Shown: positions 1-8,958, counted from the first letter of the stretch. The stretch: 64,000 nt of DNA from Bradyrhizobium sp. 138 (GCF_023074075.1 NZ_JADPKT010000081.1:1-64000), one strand, 5' to 3'. Notes: generated from the letters alone by a model not told the origin. Made by a program: numbers and translations.

Positions 1-915
1 GTCACGATGCCGGTGGCGGTGCCGTCCTGGCTGGCGACTGTGAACTGGTCCTGCACCTGCTGGCCGGCGGTGAGCTCGTCGTGGGCACCGTTGCCGGTGT
101 AGCTCCAGGCGCCGTTGGCATCGATGCTGAAGTCGCCGTAGGTGCCGTGCGCGTTGCTCTGTGCCACGACGTGGGCGCCCGTATCAGGGTCGGTGATGGT
201 GAGCTGGCCGCTGGTGTTGAGCGCCGCCGCCGTGTCGCCCTCGCTGACGGACTTCGAGTCCGAAGAGACTGTCGCCGCGTCATTGCTGCCGGTGATCGTG
301 ACAGTCACGATGCCGGTGGCGGTGCCGTCCTGGCTGGCGACTGTGAACTGGTCCTGCACCTGCTGGCCGGCGGTGAGCTCGTCGTGGGCACCGTTGCCGG
401 TGTAGCTCCAGGCCCCGTTGGCATCGATCGTGAAGTCGCCATAGCTGCCGTGGACGCTGCCCTGTGCCACGACATGGGCTTCGCCGCTGTCGGGATCCAC
501 GATCGTCAGTTGGCCGCTGGTGTTGAGGGCGGCGGCAGTGTTGCCCTCCGTGACGGACTTCGCCTCCGACGAGACTGTCGCCGCATCGTTGCTGCCGGTG
601 ATGGTCACCGTCACGGTGCCGGTGGCAGTGCCGTCCTGGCTGGTCACCGTGAACTGGTCCTGCACCTGCTGGCCAGCGGTGAGCTCATCGTGGGCGCCAT
701 TGCCGGTGTAGCTCCAGGCGCCGTTGGCATCGATGCTGAAGTCGCCATAGGTGCCGTGGACGTTCGATTGCGCCACGACATGGGCTTCGCCCGTGTCGGG
801 ATCGGTGATGCTGAGCTGGCCGCTGGTGTTGAGCGCCGCCGCGTTATCGCCTTCGGTGACGGACTTCGAGTCCGATGAGACCGTGGCCGCGTCGTTGGTG
901 CCGGTGATCGTGACC
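1..915. repeat. Tandem ~303-306 bp DNA repeats inside the VCBS gene
   Basis: The same sequence block (starting GTCACGATGCCGGTGGC on the + strand) recurs at 1, 304 and, with a few changes, 610. Periods are 303 and 306 bp; the 3-bp difference is the missing Glu codon. The copies are almost identical at DNA level, which points to recent duplication or homogenisation and makes repeat-number variation likely. Confidence 0.9.
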
Positions 916-1736
916 GTCACCGTCTGGGTAGCTGTCGAACCGTGGCCGTCATTGATCGTCACCACGAAGCTCTCGGTGACGGTCTGGCCCGCAGCGAGGT
1001 ATTGCGCCGCCGCGTTGTTCAAATTGTAGTGCCACTGCACCGCGCCGTTGGCGGCATTGGCCGCCTCGTTAACAGGATCGAGCGAGAAGGCGCCGAGCGA
1101 AGTCGTGTTGGAAGAGGCTGCCGCGAACGAGGCCGAATGCGTGTCGCTGAGATCGGCGTCGTTGAAACTGATAGTGCCGGCCGCGCTCTGCGAATCCGAG
1201 AGATCGGGTGTGGCATTCGCGTCTTCTACCACCGAGCCGCTCTGCGGACTTGATGTGATGAAGACCGAGTCGTTTGCCCCATTGAACTGGAGTGTCACGG
1301 TCGCCCAACTCAGCGTGCCATTGCCCAGCTGGATAGCGTAGGTGAATGTGTCAGTCAGCGTTTGCCCGGTCGCCAGCGCCTGAAGCTGAACGTTGATGTC
1401 GCCCTTATCGTAATGAACGGTGCCGTCCGCTGCGATCCAGATGCGTGCACCGAGGGCGCTGCGGTCAGCGGTTGCGGCCATTCCGGCGGCATCACTGCTG
1501 TACGCCACATCTTTGACCAGCAAGTCCGCCGGTGCGTAGCTCTTGGTGGACGCGGAGGCGCTCGTTCCATTGTCCAGCGAGAACAGCGTCTTGGCCGCGC
1601 CCCCAAGGTCATTTGCCATCACGTTCAAGATGAGAATGTTGCTGGCGTCTTCCGTAAACGAGAAACTGTCCGTGTTGGCTTGCGGAGTATTGCCGAACGA
1701 AACCGTGCTGCCGCCACCTGTTGTCTGCGTCGCCAT
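1..1736 (-). CDS. VCBS-repeat large surface/secreted protein, N-terminal part (runs off left edge)
   Basis: Open reading frame of at least 578 codons, reading leftwards and still open at base 1. The ATG at 1736 is preceded by AGAGGA at good spacing. Residues 1-150 are a unique N-terminal region (begins MATQTTGGGS), with no Sec signal peptide, as is usual for type I secreted adhesins. A cadherin-like stretch follows, then at least three near-identical repeats of about 101 residues containing the sequence NTSGQLSITDPDTGEAHVV and the ending TVTVTITGSNDA, which is the VCBS repeat pattern. The family is known for large secreted or cell-surface adhesins and biofilm proteins. No type I secretion genes are in the window. 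The third repeat lacks one codon (DTGAHVV instead of DTGEAHVV). Function as an adhesin is inference. Confidence 0.85.
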   Translation of the reverse strand, partial: MATQTTGGGSTVSFGNTPQANTDSFSFTEDASNILILNVMANDLGGAAKTLFSLDNGTSASASTKSYAPADLLVKDVAYSSDAAGMAATADRSALGARIWIAADGTVHYDKGDINVQLQALATGQTLTDTFTYAIQLGNGTLSWATVTLQFNGANDSVFITSSPQSGSVVEDANATPDLSDSQSAAGTISFNDADLSDTHSASFAAASSNTTSLGAFSLDPVNEAANAANGAVQWHYNLNNAAAQYLAAGQTVTESFVVTINDGHGSTATQTVTVTITGTNDAATVSSDSKSVTEGDNAAALNTSGQLSITDPDTGEAHVVAQSNVHGTYGDFSIDANGAWSYTGNGAHDELTAGQQVQDQFTVTSQDGTATGTVTVTITGSNDAATVSSEAKSVTEGNTAAALNTSGQLTIVDPDSGEAHVVAQGSVHGSYGDFTIDANGAWSYTGNGAHDELTAGQQVQDQFTVASQDGTATGIVTVTITGSNDAATVSSDSKSVSEGDTAAALNTSGQLTITDPDTGAHVVAQSNAHGTYGDFSIDANGAWSYTGNGAHDELTAGQQVQDQFTVASQDGTATGIV

Positions 1737-2743
1737 GGCTCAAATCCTCTGGGTGGTGCGCCGACCGCATTCGCGGACCGGCACAAATTGCACAATGGCG
1801 CGGGGATGATCGGCCGTTGCCTTGCCTACACTGCTGAAGAAAAATGCCGGGCTGCTCAGCATGCCTGCCGTCATGCTCAGCGCTTCGAAAATGTGCAAAC
1901 AGCGCTCAAGCCTGTTTGGGGCTAGAGCCGCTCCGAGCTCGCGAGCGGATGCCGTGTGCACGGTCGCGCGCCTGACAGCCGCTATGTTTGCAAACCGCAA
2001 ACTTGGCTCGATCGAGCGATCGCAAGTTGACGGAGAAGAATTCGAAATTGCCCGAGCCCGGCCGAGCATTGCTACAAAATGCGTGCACGTCATTCGCAAC
2101 CCTCGTCTGCCAATGCAGAGCAGAGAGCGTCGCCGCAAAATCAATTCACGCAAATTGGTAGCGCTCGCTCGGACGGTGATAGGTCCGCCTACCAGCGACA
2201 ATCCATCAACTGCTGCCAAGTTACGTGAAAGGATCTAGAGCGGTATCCCCCTGCCCATCGCGGTCGGTGCTTGGCCGCCCACGTTTTGGCAATTATTGAT
2301 TCAGCAAATTCGCGGCTTCAGAAGCGACAATCGTGATCAAGAAGCGCCACGATCTCACTCCCGAATTAAAACCGAAGCTAATTTAAATTAATGCCTCAGT
2401 CTATTTAATTTATTTATGCTTGAGATTTAATGATTAATGCATCAAAATCAATGACAAAGAGGCTCTTGCGCCCCTCTCTTGCGGGCGACACCGGAATTTT
2501 ACGGCTTGTCTCCCGAGATGCACGCGCCGGCGAGATGATCTTTGCTTCGCGTAGATCGGCAGTCGCAGGGAGCCAACTGGAGCCGAAACTCAGCCCTATC
2601 TGCGAAGACCACGCATGAAAGCAACAGTCTCGCAATCCTTTGCGCCAAACGTGATTGGTGCGCGCCCGACGGATCAAGGCCTACTCAGTATGGAGGGCGC
2701 TTGAGGCCTCCTCTCTTCCAACAAATCCATGAAACTCCGGTAG
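1737..2743. other. Intergenic, AT-rich around 2280-2440
   Basis: About 1 kb upstream of the VCBS gene with no convincing gene. A few reading frames exist but none has a recognisable protein or a good ribosome binding site. The stretch 2280-2440 is markedly AT-rich compared with the rest of the window (runs of TTTAAATTAAT and ATTTAATTTATTTATG), a typical place for promoters and H-NS-type silencing. Confidence 0.6.
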
Positions 2744-2917
2744 TCATTTTTTCAAAAGTAGCCCCATCGCTCGCGCCATCCGCTTGACTGAGCCGACATG
2801 CCGGCGAAGAGCTGCGGCAATTTCCGCCGCGCCGTACCGCCGGCGGATCATCGCCGTAAGCTTCCTGCGCTCGAGATCGCTCCATTCCTTCGGCTTCAGG
2901 GTTTTCATGGGTGTCAT
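2744..2917 (-). CDS. Small basic helix-turn-helix-like protein (57 aa)
   Basis: Reads MTPMKTLKPKEWSDLERR and onward to RMARAMGLLLKK and TGA. The pattern (W-S-D-x-E-x-x-K-L, then R-R-R-Y-G-A-A-E-I-A-A-A-L, then V-G-S-V-K-R-M-A) is that of a small trihelical DNA-binding fold, resembling the N-terminal part of GcrA-like or SANT-like proteins common in Bradyrhizobium. Start at 2917 has GTGGGA just upstream; a second ATG lies at 2908. Highly basic. Predicted DNA binding is inference from the helix pattern; no target is visible. Confidence 0.7.
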   Translation of the reverse strand: MTPMKTLKPKEWSDLERRKLTAMIRRRYGAAEIAAALRRHVGSVKRMARAMGLLLKK

Positions 2918-3454
2918 CTTCCCACCGGTTCCAGGCGGGCGACATTGGGCAATTTACGGGTGCAATCCCGAGTTGCGCCCAGGGCCGAGGAGAGAGCTAG
3001 GTGGATGCGACCTTTGCGCAGGCTTGCTGGTGGCTCGGTGTACGCTTATGCGCGCATGACCGGGTCCCATTCCGAGCCAAGCTGAATCGTTTAGCTGGGC
3101 CTTGGCTACCGCGGCGGGCGATAAGGAGGACACGCGCGAATTGACCGGAACCGGCGAGGTCCAGCTGCTGAGGGTTCGCTTGCGTTCTGGAGTGTGACGA
3201 GAAGAGTCTCGGTCGGGATTTCTGACATCGCTGTCCCGCGCCACGTTCTCTTCGCCTTAACGTGCAACGGGCCCCCGACTAGTAGCATTCGAAATCGATG
3301 TGAAGCTTAAACCGAAACGAGTTGCCGGCTAACTCGCGAAGGGAACCAAATCGACTGTCCATTCAATGCTATATTATATTATAGTATATAATCATGATGA
3401 CTCCATCGCAAAATTGAAAAATATGTTGGGGAAAAGAATACATGGGAGGTTGAA
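2918..3454. other. Intergenic with AT-rich palindromic stretch
   Basis: No supported gene. Around 3368-3392 there is a run of TATA-like sequence (TATATTATATTATAGTATAT) 60-90 bp before the small gene at 3455, a plausible promoter region. A 47-codon GTG frame beginning near 3001 cannot be distinguished from chance. Confidence 0.5.
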
Positions 3455-3592
3455 ATGGAAGCTGCCCGCCGCTTTCGCGCAATGGCGTTGCTTTGCCGAC
3501 AGACCGCCGCACTCCGACCTGAGAGAAGCTGGAAACTGCTTGCAGAGGCCGAGTACTGGGAGCATCTGGCGGCTGCGGCTTTAGCTCATTGA
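3455..3592 (+). CDS. Small conserved-type hypothetical protein (45 aa)
   Basis: ATG at 3455 with GGGAGGT five bases upstream. Protein starts MEAARRFRAMALLCRQTAAL and ends EAEYWEHLAAAALAH. It resembles the very common short Bradyrhizobium proteins of form (F/Y)RA-M-A-x-LCRQ-x-A-x-x-P-x-x-SW-x-LL-x-EAE-x-WEHLA, all-helical and of unknown function. The strong ribosome binding site and family-like pattern support it being real although it is very short. Confidence 0.7.
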   Translation: MEAARRFRAMALLCRQTAALRPERSWKLLAEAEYWEHLAAAALAH

Positions 3593-3664
3593 GCTTCAGC
3601 CGAGCGTTCTTTGTCTTTCGCTTTTCGTCGACTTCTTACTTCAAGTCATTTTCTGAGGCATGTG

Positions 3665-3838
3665 ATGTCGAGTACGCGTCAGATTTTTTCTAGTGCTATT
3701 CTGAGCGAACGGCACCAGGCGCTGTTGGAGGAGCTTAGAGCGGTGGAGAAGCTTCGAAGTAAGCTCCGACATGTAGAAGCAAAAACAATCGGCAGAAGAC
3801 GGCGCACCAAAGCGAGCGGCAGAGCAAGAGCCGTCTAG
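3665..3838 (+). CDS. Small basic coiled-coil hypothetical protein (57 aa)
   Basis: ATG at 3665 with GAGG eight bases upstream; the longer frame begins at 3611 without a binding site. The middle (ALLEELRAVEKLRSKLRHVE) is a heptad-like amphipathic helix and the tail is rich in Lys/Arg (GRRRRTKASGRAR). No family recognised. It lies 72 bp after the 45-aa gene on the same strand and could be co-transcribed. Confidence 0.45.
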   Translation: MSSTRQIFSSAILSERHQALLEELRAVEKLRSKLRHVEAKTIGRRRRTKASGRARAV

Positions 3839-4076
3839 AGTCCCGCCGGGTCCGAAGGTTGACCCGCGTTGGCTCACTCGCGCTATCCGATGCACGGATT
3901 GCCCGCATTCCTCGCATCTGCCACTATTTTGAAAGAGGACTGGCGCCTTCATCCTCGCAGTAGCGAGCCTCGGCGACGATGTCGCTGCGACATCTCGGCA
4001 ACCAGCCAGGCCGGGGTGGCTCACAACGCTCGAACTAACTCGGCGGCGAGACTGGTCGTCTATTCAGGATCTCGCG

Positions 4077-4268
4077 TTAGCTCCGACCTTCATTCGGCGT
4101 TACACTTCGGAACACAGCAACGAGTCGATCGCCTTCCCAAAGCTCGACGTCGTGCTCGTCATGCATCTGCTCGGCTCGGCGTCTCGCCGCCTGCTCGTCA
4201 ATGCAGTCGAGCTTTGCAGCGCAGATCACTTGCCGGCTGCCGTCCACCACGAACACCTTGTACCGCAT
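4077..4268 (-). CDS. Small hypothetical protein (63 aa)
   Basis: Reads MRYKVFVVDGSRQVICAAKL then D-C-I-D-E-Q-A-A and D-V-E-L-W-E-G-D-R-L-V-A. This matches the widespread short rhizobial proteins with a beta-strand, 'DLDCxDDEAA' helix and 'HDVELWxGxR' ending, whose function is unknown. ATG at 4268 is preferred over an upstream TTG at 4286 because family members start M-x-x-Y/F-x-V. It is an isolated gene in a sparse region. Confidence 0.7.
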   Translation of the reverse strand: MRYKVFVVDGSRQVICAAKLDCIDEQAARRRAEQMHDEHDVELWEGDRLVAVFRSVTPNEGRS

Positions 4269-4434
4269 AATGCAGTCCGATCCCAAAGGCGACCGTCATC
4301 GTACTCGAATGTCCGTCTAAGGCAGTGCCAAATTAGGTGTGGCGCACGGAACCTTTGTACGTGTGGCAGTTCGGCTATACCAGCTCGTGGAATCCACCGA
4401 TTGCGCGGCGGCTGTACCTCGTGTCTAAGCTACC

Positions 4435-5136
4435 TCAGTGGCGTAATCTCCACGCGTGCCGAAGCGTGCGGCTCGAGCTTAAGAGCGAGAGGCCACCAAG
4501 CGTCATCAGCAGCACACCCAACCAGGCCGTCCAGCTGCGCGCTTCGCCGTGCGCCTCTGCAGTGCGCCCGCCCAGCGGCATATCTTGAGGTGCGGCGGGC
4601 GCGGCAGCGAGAAGCTGCCCAACGTCGACTTGGCCCGACACGGAGTGTTCGGGCGTGAGCTGGTTGGGAAGATCGACAATGGGGGCCGCCGACATCAGGG
4701 TAAGGCCCGTGCCGAGATTGGAAGCGGCATCAGCTACCTTCATTTCGGGTACAGGCGGCTGAGCTTGCTCGGGCGGTGCGGAGCCCAGCAACTCCGCGCG
4801 CGCATCAACGACCGCGCTCCGTCTCGTCCCGTTTTCGTCCAAACTGGCGCTGCGGTCTTTGGCCACGCGAGCCCGAATGGGCTTCTTCACCGTCGCAATG
4901 CCCTCGGCCAGGAACCAGCATTTGCGGCGACCGTCCGTTCGGTAGACCCAATGCTGTCCACCAGTGGTCGAGGTACCGGGACGCGCAAGGCATTCAGCTT
5001 GCGGCGGAGAGGTTACCGTGGGTTGGGACGTGGCAGTCTTGAAGAAGTCGGCAAGAGGATCGGAAGACGCAGGCGCCGCCGAAAAACCTCCGACAAGGAC
5101 CAAACTGGCGAAGTACAATCGCAAATGACCGGCCAT
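4435..5136 (-). CDS. Secreted/membrane-anchored hypothetical protein (233 aa)
   Basis: ATG at 5136 with GGGAG upstream (the frame extends to 5160 without one). Residues 1-25 form a signal peptide (MAGHLRLYFASLVLVGGFSA). A Cys-containing segment HWVYRTDGRRKCWF at about residue 60-75 is the hallmark of a family of Bradyrhizobium proteins of unknown function. The centre is low-complexity (Pro/Ala/Val-rich) and the C-terminus has one membrane helix (AWLGVLLMTLGGLSLL) followed by Arg-rich residues. It would therefore be anchored at the inner membrane with a periplasmic body. Function unknown. Confidence 0.8.
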   Translation of the reverse strand: MAGHLRLYFASLVLVGGFSAAPASSDPLADFFKTATSQPTVTSPPQAECLARPGTSTTGGQHWVYRTDGRRKCWFLAEGIATVKKPIRARVAKDRSASLDENGTRRSAVVDARAELLGSAPPEQAQPPVPEMKVADAASNLGTGLTLMSAAPIVDLPNQLTPEHSVSGQVDVGQLLAAAPAAPQDMPLGGRTAEAHGEARSWTAWLGVLLMTLGGLSLLSSSRTLRHAWRLRH

Positions 5137-5636
5137 CGAAAACTCCCGGGTGCGCCCCACCCCGCTCGAGCCTTAGGGGCGACAACGGCTCCCATGCGGC
5201 TTAAATCGGGCAGCGCGAGGAATTAATTGTACTCTTGGCCACCTAATTAATATGCCGGTCCAGCACTCCAAGGGGGCAACACGAGGCAGCGCGATCGATT
5301 CATCGAGCCACCCGAGTTGCGCCGGACCTCGCTCCCGCCCGCAATCCGCGGCGCCGCCGCCCGGTTGATCGCCATCGTTGGCGCTCGTCCCCGCGTCGCA
5401 ATGGCAACGCGAAGGCGCAACTGGCCGAGGGGTGAGTTTGTGGATGTCACGATACGTGGTCGCCCCCCGCAGCAAATTAAATACACTGCCACGATATTAC
5501 CACTGTCGCGCCTTTCTCCCCGCCACCTCTCGCATTTAAATGTGGATTGCACGGTCAATATTTAACTGACGGCTTGTCTGCTCCCGGATTCCCGACTTGT
5601 CTGTCTGGGCCTTGTGCCCAAGATTCGGATGGAGCC
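5137..5636. other. Intergenic, nothing recognised
   Basis: 500 bp between the divergent 4435 gene and the H-NS-like gene. No supported gene. It should hold both promoters; an AT-richer stretch lies at 5220-5255 and another at 5475-5570. Confidence 0.5.
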
Positions 5637-5978
5637 GTGAACACCGCGCATTTCAATTCGCTCTCCGTTGACGAGCTCTGGATACTTCACCAAGAGGTCG
5701 CCGCCAAACTCACTCAGAAAATGTTGGTGCAGAAAGCCCATTTGGAGGAAAGGCTCCACAAGATTGGACTGGCCAATGAGGCCACACGGCTCAATCGTAG
5801 GCGCCGCCGTCCATACCCGCCCGTTCGTCCCAAATATCGCAATCCGAAGAACCCAGCGGAGACGTGGTCGGGTCGCGGCAGGCAGCCTCGATGGCTGCGG
5901 CCGCAGCTTCGAAGCGGCCGAGATTTGGACGATTTCCTGATCGATGGGGCTTCAGCTCAAAAGCGGCAGACAAATTGA
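5637..5978 (+). CDS. H-NS family nucleoid-associated protein
   Basis: 113 aa from GTG 5637. The N-terminus (VNTAHFNSLSVDELWILHQE) gives an oligomerisation helix with coiled-coil character (KMLVQKAHLEERLHKIG). The C-terminus carries the H-NS DNA-binding core: YRNPKNPAETWSGRGRQPRW, containing the conserved P-x-x-T-W-x-G-x-G-R-x-P motif that inserts into AT-rich minor grooves. GTG 5637 was chosen because relatives start 'MNT..F.SMSVDELW', though GGAG lies only two bases upstream; an in-frame extension to 5547 is possible. Likely a xenogeneic silencer acting on AT-rich DNA such as the flanking region (inference). Confidence 0.88.
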   Translation: MNTAHFNSLSVDELWILHQEVAAKLTQKMLVQKAHLEERLHKIGLANEATRLNRRRRRPYPPVRPKYRNPKNPAETWSGRGRQPRWLRPQLRSGRDLDDFLIDGASAQKRQTN

Positions 5979-6199
5979 GCGCCGATTGCGGCATTTTGGG
6001 ATGGGAATGCTGACGCCGGCTGTTACCCCCTGAGGCTCTGAGCTTTTCACATCGTCGTCCAACCGCGGATCATAACCTGCTTGGAGCCATCGCCAAAGCG
6101 AGAGCGCCGGCGATTTGGCTGATGATCTCGCTGAATCGCTCGGGCCCCGCGGCGCAGTGAGGACATCGACGGGAATCTCAAGCCCGCGATGGCCCGCGT

Positions 6200-6481
6200 C
6201 TAGTCGTGGAGCCCTCTGAAGCGCCGCCTCACCGCATTCCACGTTCGAAAGACTGGATGGAGGAGGACGACGAAAAGAACTCTGATTGTAACCGGCATCA
6301 TCCCGCGCCGCAGGAGTGGCGGGTCGTGATCGTCCGATCGGCGGGCCGTCGTGTTGATCGTTACCGGAGACGGAGTTCCTGCGCGCCGAGCAGGTGCCGG
6401 CCTGTGCGAGGGCAGGACAACTACGACGAACAGAACGTTCACCAGTAGCCATATTCCCACAATGAGAAGGAAAGTACGCAC
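6200..6481 (-). CDS. Small membrane protein, hypothetical (93 aa)
   Basis: GTG start at 6481. The N-terminus (VRTFLLIVGIWLLVNVLFVV) is a single membrane helix, followed by a Pro/Arg-rich soluble tail. Similar short 'single helix plus Arg-Pro tail' proteins are common in Bradyrhizobium. No good ribosome binding site is seen and the C-terminal half looks unlike a folded domain, so the downstream extent is uncertain. Confidence 0.45.
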   Translation of the reverse strand: MRTFLLIVGIWLLVNVLFVVVVLPSHRPAPARRAGTPSPVTINTTARRSDDHDPPLLRRGMMPVTIRVLFVVLLHPVFRTWNAVRRRFRGLHD

Positions 6482-6870
6482 GAGGAACGACCATCGTTTG
6501 ATCTAGAATCTGCCGAGCTTACTCCTGCCTCATACCCGGCACGCAGCCGACAGCACTGCGTTCGCGGACGGAGCCGCTCCAGCGCAGCCGGCACATTTGG
6601 CATCCCCCCGAGGCCGTTGGGCCCGGAGCCCTTCGCGAGCGTCCGGGATCGATCGCAACCTAGTCCGGCGCAACACTCGCGTCTGTGCGCTTTCGAACAT
6701 TCATGCCCCTTCAGGTATGGTAGTTCTATGCATCATCGGCGAGCCCGAACAGGGATGCCTCAGCCCGGGAGACCGTCGCGGCTAGAATAAGCGGCCAGTT
6801 TGGCAGTTCGCAAAGAGCCAATATCCCGTTTCGGTAGTTGACTCCCGTGCGGTCCGAACAAGCAAACTGA
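6482..6870. other. Intergenic, nothing recognised
   Basis: About 390 bp with no supported gene, repeat or terminator on either strand. Confidence 0.5.
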
Positions 6871-7149
6871 TTGTTCGGGCCGAGGATAAGTTTAGAAGCT
6901 GAGCCGGCACAACATGAGGACCTCCGACGACGTTTGGAAAAGGTCCTCGCTGACGCCAGAGACTTTTCGTTGATGAGTCAGCAGGCGACGGATACGGAAA
7001 AGCGCGAGCTGTTTAAGCGCTTGGCGGATGAGCTCGCCTTCGAGGCTCTCGAGCTTGAGCTAATCGTGAAGAAGAATGAGCCACCTAATCCGAGCGACCA
7101 GCACGAGGTCGTGGAGTTTAAGCCACCCTCTCAGCGAAAGCGCGGCTGA
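6871..7149 (+). CDS. Small helical hypothetical protein (up to 92 aa)
   Basis: All-helical, acidic/basic alternating protein with the core LEKVLADARDFSLMSQQATD then EKRELFKRLADELAFEALELE, resembling the short 'DAR-x-x-SL-x-x-Q-x-T-x-x-EKRELF-x-RLA' proteins of unknown function seen in Bradyrhizobium. The longest frame begins with TTG at 6871; no ATG or clear ribosome binding site lies in frame before residue 35, so the start is uncertain. Confidence 0.55.
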   Translation: MFGPRISLEAEPAQHEDLRRRLEKVLADARDFSLMSQQATDTEKRELFKRLADELAFEALELELIVKKNEPPNPSDQHEVVEFKPPSQRKRG

Positions 7150-7169
7150 CGCGGAAGAGGTTAAGGCGG

Positions 7170-7316
7170 CTAGATCGTGCGTGCACAACGATTGTTTGCG
7201 CATGGCTCCGCCAGCGATCGCTGCGCCGCCTTCGCCGCATCGCATTGCGCATTGCGGTTCGGAGGGCCCGATCCGGAAGCGGTGATGTCACCGTACGCCG
7301 CCATCAGTTCATCCAT
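7170..7316 (-). CDS. Possible small hypothetical protein (48 aa)
   Basis: ATG at 7316 follows AAAGGGA at plausible spacing and reads MDELMAAYGDITASGSG to a TAG at 7170. The frame is open upstream to 7544. No family recognised; Cys at two places (NAQCDAA, CANNRC). Offered at low confidence. Confidence 0.25.
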   Translation of the reverse strand: MDELMAAYGDITASGSGPPNRNAQCDAAKAAQRSLAEPCANNRCARTI

Positions 7317-7946
7317 ATGGTCCCTTTCGTCGATCTTGAGGAACAGCGGGGTTTCAGGCAAGGCAGCCAGGCTACTGAACTGATCGACTATTTTCGGCAA
7401 ACCTCTATGGCCGCCCACGCGAAAGCTGATGGGTCCGGACACTGCCTCGGTAGAAGGAGGAAGCCTTCCCCTGCGTCCGAGCCCTCGAACTCGGCCGCCC
7501 CTCCTCGGGCCAGCCGTCCCGCAACGCCCTCTTGTGGCATCCACCTAACTTTCAGAAGGTTCGCCGCCCTTTCGCGGCTGAGACAATCCGTACGAGCGCT
7601 CGAACCGCTACCGTCAGGAGTACAACATCGTGGAAGATCGTACTTTGGCGCACAAAGTCGTTGCCAGTGTTGGTGGCGAAACGACTCGAATCCCGACCCG
7701 AACATTCTGGTTTTGGTTCTGCAGCAAGCAGTATCTTGCTGCGACGGACAGAACAGATCGTCCGTTTCGGCCGCTCCAATATCCTATTCTACGACAAGCA
7801 CGTAATCGACTTGTGCCATCGGATCTGTGCGCTGTATCGAATGGGTGAAGATATAGAAACAAGGGAAAAGCCGAATAACCATCTGGCCGTGTCCACCCCA
7901 ATGAAAAAACGTCGCACGAGACGCGCTTTGTTCTATCGAAGAATTT
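7317..7946. other. Intergenic / uncharacterised, nothing recognised
   Basis: About 630 bp leading to the tRNA-Lys terminator. Several reading frames overlap on both strands but none shows a recognisable domain. In particular the frame running through the tRNA is an artefact. No integrase remnant was identified. Confidence 0.5.
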
Positions 7947-7964
7947 AAAAAAGCCCTTGCGGGC
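7947..7964 (-). terminator. Rho-independent terminator of tRNA-Lys
   Basis: On the minus strand GCCCGCAAGGGC (stem GCCC/GGGC, loop GCAA) is followed by six T residues, 15 bases after the tRNA 3' end. Confidence 0.8.
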
Positions 7965-7978
7965 CAATCTCTTAAAGG

Positions 7979-8054
<76 letters not shown>

Positions 8055-8163
8055 GAAAGGCCGGTCAAAGCCTTGCGAGGCCGGTCGTTTAGCAAAGCGA
8101 TCCGGGTCTGGCAAGCGATCGGACGCAAGTTTTCCAAGGTTCTTGCACAGGTCCGGAAAAGCG

Positions 8164-8187
8164 AAAAGCCGCTGGATTCCAGCGGCT
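8164..8187 (-). terminator. Rho-independent terminator of the Spy-like gene
   Basis: Minus-strand hairpin AGCCGCTGG-AAT-CCAGCGGCT followed by TTTCGCTTTT, 35 bases after the stop codon at 8223. Confidence 0.75.
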
Positions 8188-8222
8188 TCGCCAAGGTTAA
8201 TCGTCGCGGAATCCCCGCTCGC

Positions 8223-8816
8223 TCAGAGCCGGCCCTCGCGGTCGCGGCCCGAGCCGCCGTCGCGGTCGAAACGGTCATGATGGAAGTGCTCCATGCCGCG
8301 CTCCATCATCCGGCCCATGCCGCGTTCCATGAAGTGGCGCGGGCCGTCTTCGCCGCCGCCGAACGGGCCGCGGTGGCGGGTCAGCACGGCGAGGCGCCGC
8401 TTCTGGCCCTCGTCCAGGGTCTTGTAGAGCGGATCGGCGGCATCGGCGATCTTCTTCAGGGCCGCAGAGCTGGCGCCCATGTCCTCGGCGCGCTGGCGCA
8501 GGCGGGCGATCGGATCCTCCGGCTTGTCGCCGTCGCCCGGCCCGGCATTCATTCGCGCATTGGCGCGGTCGATACGCAGCTTGGCGAACTCCCGCACCGC
8601 AGCCTCGACCGGCGGCCACAGCTTCTCCTGATCGGCGTTCAGCTTGAGCCCGGCATGGACGGCGGCGATCCGCGCGTCGACGAAGGCGGCGCGGTCTTCC
8701 GGGTTCATGCGGATGTGGCGGACGTGCTCCATCCACGGGCGATGAAATTGGGCATAGACCGCGCCCGAGCCGGCAATGCTGAGCACGGCGATGGCGGCGA
8801 TGGTGAACTTCCTCAT
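8223..8816 (-). CDS. Spy/CpxP-like (LTXXQ family) periplasmic protein
   Basis: 197 aa. ATG at 8816 is preceded by AGGAGG at ideal spacing; a longer in-frame start at 8873 lacks one. Residues 1-23 (MRKFTIAAIAVLSIAGSGAV, cut after VYA) are a Sec signal. The body is all-helical with two repeats of the family pattern: LNADQEKLWPPVEAAVREFA and later LDEGQKRRLAVLTRHRGP, corresponding to the L-T/D-x-x-Q motif of Spy-like chaperones. The C-terminus is Gly/His/Met/Arg-rich (MERGMGRMMERGMEHFHH), suggesting metal or stress interaction (inference). It has its own terminator and is probably monocistronic. Confidence 0.8.
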   Translation of the reverse strand: MRKFTIAAIAVLSIAGSGAVYAQFHRPWMEHVRHIRMNPEDRAAFVDARIAAVHAGLKLNADQEKLWPPVEAAVREFAKLRIDRANARMNAGPGDGDKPEDPIARLRQRAEDMGASSAALKKIADAADPLYKTLDEGQKRRLAVLTRHRGPFGGGEDGPRHFMERGMGRMMERGMEHFHHDRFDRDGGSGRDREGRL

Positions 8817-8958
8817 CCGAACCTCCTCTGGAAGGACGTCCATCAAGATGAGCGCCGGACGGCTGACACGCAAATTACAACTTGGACAGGGAGCGCATCC
8901 TTAACCTGGATGTGACGACCGATTTTACCTCCAGCCGCAACCCGAAATCATTCGCAAC

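Noticed and set aside
1..915. Possible CRISPR-like array
   Set aside because: The repeats are 303-306 bp, contiguous and coding; no short repeat-spacer pattern or cas gene exists in the window.
1740..2219. - strand 159-codon frame upstream of the VCBS gene
   Set aside because: No domain, no good start, and it would run into the VCBS ribosome binding site.
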